Position numbers and translations under genes: made by a program. DNA of 64,000 nt, taken from assembly GCA_031771865.1 (NCBI GenBank), contig JASISA010000027.1, forward strand, positions 1,302,001 through 1,366,000, given 5' to 3'. The stretch comes from Nothophaeocryptopus gaeumannii. Lineage: Eukaryota > Ascomycota > Dothideomycetes > Mycosphaerellales > Mycosphaerellaceae. The notes under the pieces are model-generated. The model saw nothing but the letters and a program-made list of their open reading frames with translations, did no database searches and was not told the origin of the DNA. Every line of letters begins with the position of its first letter. Within the stretch, counting starts at the first letter, position 1. This document shows positions 55,214-64,000 of the stretch, one piece after another.

Positions 55214-57691
55214 CTAGGGCATCATTGGGTTGATCAGTCGAGTCGTCCTGCGTTCTGCGAACATGTCGCGTCGACTGGGAGGATTCAATCCACCTGGTGC
55301 TCCTCCCACGCGAGCTTGAGCCCGCATTGCTGCTAACGCGTGGCGCTCACAAAATACTCTGCCGGTGATCTCAAAGTAGTCATCGGAGAGAACAGCTCTG
55401 CATTGATAGCAGGTGAAACACCTCGAATGGTACTTCTTGTCCACAGCGCCGTATCGGGTCGAGCTGGTGGTCTCCAGGTACTCTCCCTCGATACCCCGAT
55501 GGCATCCGTGGCAGAGCGAGCCATTTGCTTCATGGTAATGGTGCTCGCAGTATGGCTCATTGTTGATGACATAGAAGTCTGCAGTGACGAATGGCTGCGT
55601 ACAGGTACGGCAGACAAAACACGCTTTGTGCCATCTGCCGGTCAAGCGCCCATCAGCAGCCTTTACAGACTTCCCCTCGATGATTTGACCACAGCCTCTG
55701 CAGGAGGGCTTCACATTCGGGCGACTTGGACGTCGGCCCGGAGGCGGATGCTGAGAGTGAGACGTCGATGGCCTGGCGGAGGATGGTGACGGATTCCGCG
55801 AGTTCGTATGTTGAGCTGAGTTGGCCGGAGATTGTGAGCGTTCGGCGGACAGTGGCGTGGACAGGTTAACGTCATTTTCTGGCTCCGTCCGCTTCGGAAT
55901 CGATGATGCTGGCGGATATGGCACACGTCCTTGCGAGGCTGATGCAGCCACGGTTGGTGCTCGAGAAAGGTCTTGCTTCTGCTGATTGTCTGCAATAGGT
56001 TGCCAGGGCTCATACGGCGCTGATCGGATTTGCATCGCTGGATCCATAGGCGACTCCATTGGTTCTGGGAAGGGAATTTGGACATCCTTCTGAGATGTCT
56101 CTTGAGGCAAGTCCTGCTTGGCGAGATTCCGCGGCGGCGATGATTGCTTGGGTAACTCGGCTCGCTCGCCGGGTCTCTGACCACGGAGACTGAGTTCCGC
56201 TGGACGCATTTTGTCTTCTTCTCCGAACGCTCCCACATTCGTTCGAAGTGGGGAGAAGGTTTCAATGCTACTAGCTGCACTTCCGATCGAGCTTGGATCA
56301 TCGCTGCTGTTAGCGTTGCTCAAATTCGAATTGGAGGCCATTGAGGATCCAGACTCTGATGGACTATATGTGCCTGCTTGGCGATGCTGCGAAACCGGCT
56401 TGGGGACTGGAGGCGCGTCTTGCATCCTGTAATCCATTCGCGTCCCGTTTCTGCTCTGGGTGCGAATCGGTAAAGAGGAGTATGGTGCTGAGGCCGCAGC
56501 ATGCGTGAGTGATGGTCTGCGAGTGTTCTCGCATAATACGGGCTCGCTGCGCATTTTCGAGAGCATGTGTGAAGGCAAGACTTCTGAATCGCGCTCATTG
56601 AGTGCAAGGTATGTCTGGCTCCTGTCTGGTGTGGTCTCAGTCTGTTGGAGCAATAGGGGTGTTGAGACCTCCACTGGCTCAGAACTGAATTGATCCAGAA
56701 ATCTGGGAGGAAGTACTTCGTCATCGGGTCTAGCAGGGCGCGACGGAGGTTCTTTCCTCTGGCTTGGCTCGTGGTTTGATGCCGATGTCGACGGTCGACT
56801 TGACTGGAGGGAATCTGCTGTTGGTGGTCGAACAGGTACGTCTACTGTAGGAGCGCTGGGCCGCCTCTTGTCCAATGCTGAACCGTCTTCTTTTGACCTC
56901 AAGCTTTCCCGTCTTTTAGGCGCCGTGAATGGGCCGCTTCTCAAGGTGTCTAACTTCCGCATTACGGTCTCGCTCGCATGTGGGTTGGGACTCCTCATTT
57001 CCAAATTGAAAGGCGGTGGCTCTGCTGTAACAACATGCTCGAGGCGTGAAGCAGCGCGCGACGGCGCTCGCTCGCTTCCTCCTCGTTCGCTGCCGGTGGG
57101 GGTTCTTCGCCCTTGACTGGTAGAGGGTCGTCGCCCGGTGTTCGGTGTCGGAAATGGTGGGAAGGCGCAGTCGAGATTGGCGGACATCTCAGGGCTAGGT
57201 GGTCGCGGATCGTACAATCGTGGCATTGGGCTCGTCATGCTTCTTTGAAAGCCCGGCTTCCCACTTCGCGCGCTTCCGCTTGGTGAAATCGGGGAATCGA
57301 GTTCATTCGGTCTGGGAGCCCGAAACGGTCGATTCGCAGCTTCAGGATTGATTTTGGGCAAGGGTACACGAGGAAGTTTTGAGCTTCCACTCTGTATAGA
57401 TCCAAGTGAAGGAGCTCGTGCTCTGACTTGAGGCACGGGCTCACTGTTCTTCAAGGGTGTTTCAGCCAGTGAAGGTTTCTGCCCACTTGCATTGAACCTC
57501 CTCAATGTGAATGGATTGCTCATGTTTGATGTGTGCCCCTTGTTCGTAGCTGGTGATGCCTCGCTCTGGCCACAATGGTGGTCGGCCATTGCCGATATCT
57601 CAATATCGTGACCGCATGTCGAGCATTTGATGGATGGAAGAAAGCTGACTGGCCGCACGCCATCTGCAGCGAAGGTGGCAGCCAGCGACAT
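55214..57691 (-). CDS. PXL1: Paxillin-like LIM-domain protein (Pxl1-type)
   Basis: Pxl1-like proteins link Rho signalling and actin at sites of polarised growth and cytokinesis. A single exon of 825 aa starts MSLAATFAADGVRPVSFLPS. Near the start is a small C-x-x-C ... H-x-C motif (CSTCGHDIEISAMADHHC). A long Ser/Pro-rich disordered region (about 45-655) carries many P-x-x-P and S/T-P motifs. Two LIM zinc fingers are near the C-terminus. LIM1 is at about 662-720 (CRGCGQII, WHKACFVCRTC, YCEHHYHE) and LIM2 at about 724-785 (CHGCHRGI, YHSRCFTCYQC, FCERHA), each with the eight metal ligands. A short tail ends LINPMMP. The neighbouring genes give no further hint. Confidence 0.9.
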   Translation of the reverse strand: MSLAATFAADGVRPVSFLPSIKCSTCGHDIEISAMADHHCGQSEASPATNKGHTSNMSNPFTLRRFNASGQKPSLAETPLKNSEPVPQVRARAPSLGSIQSGSSKLPRVPLPKINPEAANRPFRAPRPNELDSPISPSGSARSGKPGFQRSMTSPMPRLYDPRPPSPEMSANLDCAFPPFPTPNTGRRPSTSQGRRTPTGSERGGSERAPSRAASRLEHVVTAEPPPFNLEMRSPNPHASETVMRKLDTLRSGPFTAPKRRESLRSKEDGSALDKRRPSAPTVDVPVRPPTADSLQSSRPSTSASNHEPSQRKEPPSRPARPDDEVLPPRFLDQFSSEPVEVSTPLLLQQTETTPDRSQTYLALNERDSEVLPSHMLSKMRSEPVLCENTRRPSLTHAAASAPYSSLPIRTQSRNGTRMDYRMQDAPPVPKPVSQHRQAGTYSPSESGSSMASNSNLSNANSSDDPSSIGSAASSIETFSPLRTNVGAFGEEDKMRPAELSLRGQRPGERAELPKQSSPPRNLAKQDLPQETSQKDVQIPFPEPMESPMDPAMQIRSAPYEPWQPIADNQQKQDLSRAPTVAASASQGRVPYPPASSIPKRTEPENDVNLSTPLSAERSQSPANSAQHTNSRNPSPSSARPSTSHSQHPPPGRRPSRPNVKPSCRGCGQIIEGKSVKAADGRLTGRWHKACFVCRTCTQPFVTADFYVINNEPYCEHHYHEANGSLCHGCHRGIEGEYLETTSSTRYGAVDKKYHSRCFTCYQCRAVLSDDYFEITGRVFCERHALAAMRAQARVGGAPGGLNPPSRRDMFAERRTTRLINPMMP

Positions 57692-59884
57692 GGCGCTCCG
57701 GTATATAGGCTCCCCGTGCGGTGATTATCGTTTGTACTGACTCGCAAGGAAGCTATCGTAGCATCGCTTTTGGTTCGTGTAAAGGATAGTCGATGAGTGA
57801 TGGTCCGGATCGCGCTTCGTAGGAGTACTTGAGCAGTAGATGGCGCTCGCAGTGATTCGGAGTCGGTAGGAGCCCTTGGCAAACTTGACACACAGGCGGT
57901 ACACAGTAGGTGTCAGAGTATGGAGGTGTTGCGAATGCAAGAGCTCCCGCAAGGTCTGAAACATTCAAAACATCTGCAACATGATGGAGAATTGGGATAG
58001 GACCCCCGGAGACTAAACTCAGCAGTACGGATAGCAAACTCCCAACGAACAGCAAGCGACGGTGAGCTAAAGATTCAGAAAGCGGTGATGATGGACCTCA
58101 AGGTACAGCCGACTGCAGCGCTTGCAAGCCTGGTGTCGTTGTGCCGTGGTCGGCGGTCTGGTTCGGGACGAGCGCTTAAAGAAATGAACCTGGACCAAGC
58201 GCGGTGCAAGGGGCGTGCGAAGGCTTAGTGGTGCATTTTTGCTGGACAGCAGAAGGGAAATAGAAGATTGGATGCTCACCGTGGCCGTTTCACTCGCTCG
58301 AGCGGCCCAGCAATGACATGTCGTCCTGCCTGTCTCGGCTGTTCATCGGGTTGTCAGCCTTTGGCCCACGACATGTGTGATGTGTTGCCTCTGCCATCTG
58401 CACAGAGCAGCAGTTCCCTCTCCTCGCCGTCCGCTTGCGCGTGTGAGACCCCGATCCAAGCAAATTGCGCGGCGATGGGCAACGATGCGGATGCGCGCGA
58501 GTGGCATCCGTGCTTTCGCCCGGCGCTGCTGGACAAGGAGATTAGGAGATTTCGACCTTCGTCCTTTCGGCTGCAGCCGTTGCGCCAGCTGCCACTTCCG
58601 ACCCACTCTGCTCTCTCGCTGGCCACGCTGCCTCTCTTCCACCTTCTACGAACTTGCTCCCGACAGTGGCGTGCTCTTATCACAGATATCGCATGCTCGG
58701 CGCCTACGAGTCCGTCCTCTTGGCTCGTCACGGCTGCAAGAACGCAACCGTAATCCGCAGCTCTTTCCTCGATGGCACATGCTCCGATGGACGCGTCTTC
58801 GGCCCGCGAGGAGACGGCAGACGGCAGGAAATCAAAATGGTCTTTTGCTGTGCCAATCGACTGCGGTGGTATTTGCATTGAGGGGTCGCTGATGTTCAAG
58901 GTTGGCACTGTCGCTACCAGGGCTTTTAGCCCCTCTTCAAGGATGATATCGCCAGAAGTGTCCTCCACTTGCCTAGTCGGTGTGCTTGCGACTGCAGCTT
59001 GACATGGAGTACCATAGCATGTAGATGGTCGTCTCCATGCTGCCGCCCGATGCGGTTGCGGTACCCTTGTCGGCAGTGATGTGGCATGGATTCCACGGTG
59101 GATGGCCATAATTGATACTGGACCTCATGTCCCCGTGACACACTTGCTCGAACAACTAAACATTGATGAAGAAGTGTCTTCATACAAGCAACTCCAACAT
59201 TCAAGAGTTGAAATCATCAAACTGCTGGGATCAGGCTGATATACTAGCATCCTGAAATTCGTGGAGTAAACCCTCACCAACGATATCAACACCACCTGCC
59301 AATAATGACCATTCATGCTTTGCTGTTCGACAAAGCGAACTGACACTCGAGGAGGCTTTGGGTGATTCGGTCTTATAGCCGGACACGCAGCTCCTTTCAT
59401 GCCGCATCGTGATCATACAGAGGGCTGCTGCGCATTCGCAGAATCCAGACTGGTCGCAAATAGCACGATCTCGCCCTTGGGTCCCCTACCACTTGTGAAT
59501 GACATGGCGTGCAGGCCAGACTTGTACTGTCCCTAGGGAGTAGATTGTCAACCTCCTCGTGGTATTTCTTTCCAGTGCCCCTCATTCAACTGTACTTACA
59601 ATAGCTGTCGACTCCTGAAGCCGCGCCAGAAGGGTCGGCGCTCACCTGCTAGTTTGCGGAGTAAGGTCAACCAATGTATGGACATTGTCGTGAAGGCAGG
59701 AAGCCCAGACTTCAAAGCGTTAAAACATCAGAGGTATCATTTCGGAAAAACCGCTCAGGGCCACACTCGCTACATGCTCGCTTCTCATGTTTCTCTGTCT
59801 CATCTGGTCATTTCAAGGATTTGTGCAGTCTTCACTTCGCTTTCGTTTTTGCTTCGTTTGCCATCTCCCTGAGGCATCATGTCA
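57692..59884. other. Gene-poor tract of 2.2 kb upstream of PXL1
   Basis: It includes the PXL1 promoter. The longest frame is a minus-strand 251-codon frame at 58354-59109 with no domain, an Arg/Ala-rich start and overlapping plus-strand frames of similar length; I do not call it a gene. Nothing else is supported. Confidence 0.35.
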
Positions 59885-61875
59885 TCACCTCTGTTGCGAA
59901 TTCAACACTCTCGCCAAGCCCCTGAGAGCATCCATCTGATCAACAGCCTTGCCACTCGACGCGCGCTGCTTCTCTCGATCTGCCAAAGCCATTGCAGCTC
60001 CAGCAAGGGACTTCTCCGCAACTCTTTCAGCGCTTTCCCTGGCGGTGGACAGTGCATGGATTCCGTGCGCGAACTGGTCAACTGTGAATTCCAGATCGTC
60101 AGATATATTCCGTAGTCGACTTTGTATGGCCTCTGGCTGGGTAGAGGCTTCGCCCGAGGATTGTAGTTGCTCCAAGATCGCTCGCTGTGCATCGTCCAGG
60201 ATATCAGGGCGAAGTGGCGAAAGACTGCCGGGAACTGGATGATCTTGGTCACGTTCTGCGTCCATTGAGGATGCTGATTGTGTAAGACTGTCCCATTCTG
60301 CTCGTTCTTGTTTTAATCTACTCGCCTACGTTAGCTGTTCACTCACCCAAGATGAGAGTGTTTTGCTTACCTTTCAAGCTCTCGTTCCAGTTCTTCAGCC
60401 TTCGCGGCGTTTGCAATGTTCCTGGGATTTGGTTTCTTTCGGAGAGGTATTAGAGGCGGAGCAGCTTCATCCCTTGAGAACCAGTCGCTGAGCGTTCCAT
60501 TCGTTACGAGTTCCTGGGAGAGCTCCTCTTGAATTATACGAGCTGCTCCATGTTAGTCTTCGGTCGCAACTGTCGGACAGCCTGAGTATCCTCTTACCTG
60601 CTTGGAGCGCCTGAAATTCTATACTTGCCGATGGTGTAGTCTCCTTCGGAGGCTCCGGTTTGGGCGGAAGTTGTCTTTGGCCGCACCATCCAAGCAGACA
60701 TCGCATACGTCGAGGCTCGGTCAAGTCCGCAGATATATGTTTGAAAAACTCGGAAGATGGAACTTCTGCATGTGGTATACCTGTTGACAGCGAGCGCTCA
60801 TTAGCAATCACATCTTGAGACGGCGAAAGAGCATTTCGAGGGAGTGGAGATGCCGTGGAATTGCTGTCCGGCGGCGTGTACGGGGCACGATGGAGTTCTC
60901 CGATAAGAGGTCCTAGGCGCGGTTGAAGCTGTGTCTGGTCTGACGCCTCTGTAGGCAAAGGCGTCAGGGCGAGAAAACATGTATAAGGTTGAAGAACTTA
61001 CCGTGCCCTCTTCCTTCGTCAATGACGCTGCTCGCCCTCTTGCCTCTCATGCCAGCGCTACTTCGTCGGTGTCCTTCAGCGCTAGCTTTCCGCATCTCCT
61101 TGTTCTTTCTGATGATCGGAGTATCGGCAAAGGGGAGGGGAATGAGCGTCGGTTGTTTCTCAGGATCTTTGTCCTGCCCTTCCACCTCGCCATTTCTGCG
61201 TTTCTTCGATGAAGGTAATGGCTGCGCCTTGCTTGGACTAGGCGACTTCGCGTGGTTTGCGTGGGACTTAGCATGAGCTGGTCGTTGTGGAGAGACTTGG
61301 CGAGCTGTTTCCGCCGGCTGCTCATCTGACAGCCGTTTACTTCTTCGCACAGGCTTCGCAGTCGCTTCTGGTTCTGGACTGGTTGGAAATCGCCGTCGGT
61401 TCTTTTTCTGCGTAGTCTTAGGAGCCGTGGTTTCCTTTGCAGGTTCTGGAGGTGCAGGCGCTTCGCTTGATGGCCCGAAAGATTGGACAGGCTCCGTCGC
61501 GGTCTTCTCCTCGAGCGAGTTACGCACTGCTGACTCTTTCGCATCCTTCTTTCGCCTGCCGCCCTTCTTTGCGAATTGAAATCCATCCACGTCCTCGTCG
61601 TAATCTGTGACCGTGTCAGTATGCGCTATCTCACCGTCTGAACGCATATCCGACATACCTTTCCGATTCTTCTTGCGCGCAGCCTTCCCGCCATTATCGC
61701 CATCCTGCTGTTTGGTAGTCACCATTGTTGTCGCACCATTGACTTTCGTCTTCTTCGCGGGCGGCTCATTCTCGCCATTGCCCTCGCCCGAAAGGCGCGC
61801 GCTGCGTCTCTTGCCAGATGTGCCTCCGTTCATTCCAATTACTTCCAGAGGTGATCGCGTCAAGACTATTGACAT
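59885..61875 (-). CDS. DSN1: Dsn1/Mis13 kinetochore protein of the Mis12 (MIND) complex
   Basis: Dsn1 is a Mis12-complex subunit that links inner kinetochore chromatin to Ndc80 and Spc105. I rebuilt four exons: 61875-61002, 60780-60598, 60542-60371 and 60317-59885, with phases 1, 1 and 2, giving 553 aa. The N-terminal half is basic and disordered. The family block appears where exons 1 and 2 meet: RRSSAGMRGKRASSVIDEGR, then IPHAEVPSSEFFKHI and EPRRMRCLLGWCGQR. Exon 3 carries IIQEELSQELV and WFSR, and exon 4 is helical to the end. A second well-formed acceptor at 60949-60951 would shorten intron 1 to 53 nt and add 56 codons in frame. The start at 61875 (MSIVLTRSPLEVIG) is preferred over an ATG five codons upstream because it resembles the usual N-terminus; this is not certain. 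Confidence 0.88.
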
Positions 61876-62390
61876 GTCAAGAGATCGCATCGAGGCGTCA
61901 GAGGCGCAGTCGCGTGTCGTTCGGGTTATCGCAGTCGCGTTTCGCGCGTTCGTAGCGCATGCATCAGTCGTTCACCGGACGCGAAATGCCGTGAGAAAAC
62001 GCGCTTCAAAAGCGAGCACCAGCGCAATAAGGATGTCGTGGTTGTAGAGGCAGATTCCCAATGTTTACGCGACTTCAAGCCCACTTGCGCTTTGCGGCCC
62101 TCAGCCGAGCCTCGCCCGACCGATCACCTGACACATCAAGACTTGCGGCCACCAAACCTTCACAAAACACAACACAACCTGTCACTCTTCATGAATGCAT
62201 GTTGTCCACGTAGTTGGCTACAAATCATAATGCTTTCGAATCGAATCAGACTGTAACTCACTCCTGCTTACATCTCAAGCCGATCAGCCACGGCTAAATA
62301 CATCAAGTCAATTATCATAGCAATCATTTCGTATCGGCTCAGATCAACATCGAGCACAACTCATCCTCGATCATATGGTGCTCCCGACAT
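61876..62390. other. Intergenic region, DSN1 promoter and 3' flank of the OB-fold gene
   Basis: About 515 bp between two genes on the same strand. No gene or RNA is seen. Confidence 0.4.
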
Positions 62391-64000
62391 CTACGTTCGA
62401 ACACCAAACACACAGATCCTGCCACCAGCTTTACTCTCGTCCCCTGTCCAGCCAAACAACATTGTCAACCGAGTGAAGAGCATCCGATCGGACAGGTACT
62501 TGACCTCATCGTATCCGAGCTTGAGCAAGTCTTCTGGACCGCGTCCGAGCAGCTCATACCACGCCTGGTCGGAGAGTAGAAGCTTGCCGCCTGCGATTGT
62601 AGCGGTCTCATCGATCATCTGACCTACGATCCGAGGGTTCAAGCGGAGCTGGACTGGTTTGTCGCAACCTTTGCAAATCCCAGTGACTGCATTGGCGTAG
62701 ATGGGGATGCTGCAGCACTCGGCAGAGAGGAGCATCTGGCGCTTCCAATAATCGAGAAGCTTAAACTCCATGAGCAAGAGGCTAAGATAGCCCTGGAATG
62801 TCTCATGCGGTGAGCAGCGAGCGAAGTCGTCGAGGTCTGCGATCGTGAAGAGACACCGGATTGGACCTGTCTTTACCAATTCTGGCTCGAAAACGTCTTC
62901 AGGGAAGGGCGGGTTGATAGATTCTCTGCTCTTCTGCCGTAGAGACCACTTGCGAAGCCAGTCTGCGTCTGGGATCGCAGGGTTGACATCGATGATGGTA
63001 GCGGTCGATAGGCTGAGGTAGGTCGTGCGGCCAATCTTCCACCCTGGAGCTTGAATAAGCAGCACCGTCTCGCCAGGTTTCCATCCTTCACGTGCGCCTG
63101 TGATCGCAGAAAGGTTGCTGTTCACATCGCTGGATTGGCCACCAGATGGCGAAGATGCTGCGGTGCCCCAGAGACCCAGAGTGGCCTCTGCTGTGTCGTC
63201 GGTAACGCGGAGGTTGATGTTCTCAGTAACACTTTTGTCTTTTCGCGTGACTAGGGAAAGTCAGTCGAAACGACGGAAGTAGATACTGATCAACAACACC
63301 TTTCTTCTTCGCCCCAATACTCTTCACAACAACGAGTATCTTGCATTCAATCACATCATACCCGCCGTCGGTGAAGTTTTGGAGAGTGAGTAAGCGATTC
63401 AGAGGAGCACCTTCTCTAAATTCAAGAGGTGTGCGGTGCATTGTGCCATCGTCGCTGTTCTCGTGGACCATGATGTGGCAGTTACGATCTCGCTCAGGGA
63501 ACAGAGAAGCGAAGAGTGGAGCACTCGCGCTCGATAGACTGCCACTCTCACCATTGCTGACTATGTATCTGGTTAGCGAGAGATAATAGTTGGAAACGTG
63601 AAGAATTACTGTGGTTTGTCCAGATTGACACTAACGAGCCAAGCTTGATGTTTGGAATTCGGGACGCGTACCAAAGCCGCACGGTGATGGCACCACTGCT
63701 GTCTTTGACGCATAGTTTAATGCAGCCTTTTGCAGAGCGTGGAGTCTTCGGTGAGTTGGCCACGTCGAAGATGTTGGCGATGCGACCCATGAAGGCTACG
63801 GCAGTCGGGCCAGAGTTCAAGTCAACGATCTCGCTGTCATGATATTCGAATTCGGGGTGCCACGCTTCGGGGAGCTTTGGTCTGAGTGCCTCTTGTACTT
63901 CCTCAGCTGTGAAGCCATCGCCAATGGCAGATTCTGAGCTTGGTGTTGACTGCTTTGCTGGTGACGTGGTTGGCGTGAGGTAGGCTTGGATGGAAGCATT
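62391..64000 (-). CDS. RPA1/MEIOB-like single-strand DNA-binding protein, multiple OB folds (5' part off the edge)
   Basis: The N-terminus lies outside the window. Three exons are visible: 64000-63610, 63560-63300 and 63250-62391, with two 49-nt introns, both phase 1, giving 503 residues to the stop. The first OB fold starts EIVDLNSGPTAVAFMGRIAN and contains GAITVRLWYAS. A second contains NINLRVTDDTAEATLGLWGT. A third, C-terminal one holds a zinc-ribbon-like set, CCSIPIYANAV then CKGCDKPVQL, as in the RPA70 DBD-C region. The order resembles RPA1 and more closely the meiotic paralogue MEIOB, which aids recombination. It is unlike a standard RPA1 in loop lengths and motif wording, so I call it RPA1-like, not RPA1. 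The meiotic role is inference. Confidence 0.75.

Noticed and set aside
58354..59109. 251-codon minus-strand open frame
   Set aside because: It has no domain or compositional sign of coding. Plus-strand frames of similar length overlap it, and no splice partners improve it.

Overview
The window is eukaryotic: a 64 kb piece of a filamentous ascomycete chromosome. Most likely it is a dothideomycete of the Mycosphaerella/Cercospora type; that placement rests on protein style and intron form, not on a marker gene. Genes are broken by short GT-AG introns (most 49-90 nt), coding and non-coding base composition is similar, and several proteins are fungus-specific in architecture (fused TrpA-TrpB, CFEM domain, GH72 wall transferase, group I G-alpha, F-BAR/C1/SH3 protein, paxillin-like LIM protein). 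I see no operons, no secondary-metabolite cluster, no CRISPR array, no transposon and no convincing tRNA gene.

Layout, left to right. 0.3-4.4 kb: LSM1 (minus, four exons) diverges from the HOPS subunit VPS39 (plus). 4.5-7.8 kb: N-acetylglucosamine-6-phosphate deacetylase (minus) diverges from a coiled-coil protein (plus). 7.9-15.9 kb: transketolase (minus), a TBC Rab-GAP with a coiled-coil tail (minus) and a six-part GNAT acetyltransferase gene (plus). 16.3-24.3 kb: a Ser/Thr-rich single-pass membrane protein (plus), bifunctional tryptophan synthase (minus), a CFEM membrane protein (plus) and an alpha/beta hydrolase (minus). 25.0-32.2 kb: CDK8/SSN3 (minus) diverges from an MFS sugar transporter (plus), followed by a degenerate BTB-like protein (plus) and a GPI-anchored GH72 glucanosyltransferase (minus). 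33.5-36.2 kb: a disordered Ser/Pro-rich protein (minus). 36.2-38.8 kb: gene-poor, with simple repeats. 38.8-43.9 kb: a candidate small secreted protein (minus), DBP5 (minus) and a BZZ1-type F-BAR protein (plus). 43.9-47.3 kb: gene-poor. 47.3-51.8 kb: a Gln-rich fungal protein (plus) and G-alpha (minus). 51.8-55.2 kb: gene-poor. 55.2-64.0 kb: a PXL1-like LIM protein, kinetochore DSN1 and an RPA1/MEIOB-like OB-fold protein cut by the right edge (all minus).

The genes do not form one pathway. They are mainly housekeeping genes: mRNA decay and export (LSM1, DBP5), vacuolar and Golgi traffic (VPS39, TBC protein), central metabolism (transketolase, tryptophan synthase, GlcNAc-6-P deacetylase), transcription control (CDK8), polarity and actin (BZZ1, PXL1, G-alpha), wall (GH72) and chromosome segregation or recombination (DSN1, OB-fold protein). 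Several genes had to be rebuilt across introns by matching exon phase to protein-family motifs. LSM1, the GNAT gene and DSN1 are the main cases. I did not find a new biological system. The most interesting leads are gene-structure oddities (competing in-frame 3' splice sites in DSN1, a GNAT intron whose acceptor looks mutated, a GC-AG intron), an unusually long linker in tryptophan synthase, a leaderless CFEM receptor-like protein and a small secreted cysteine protein.
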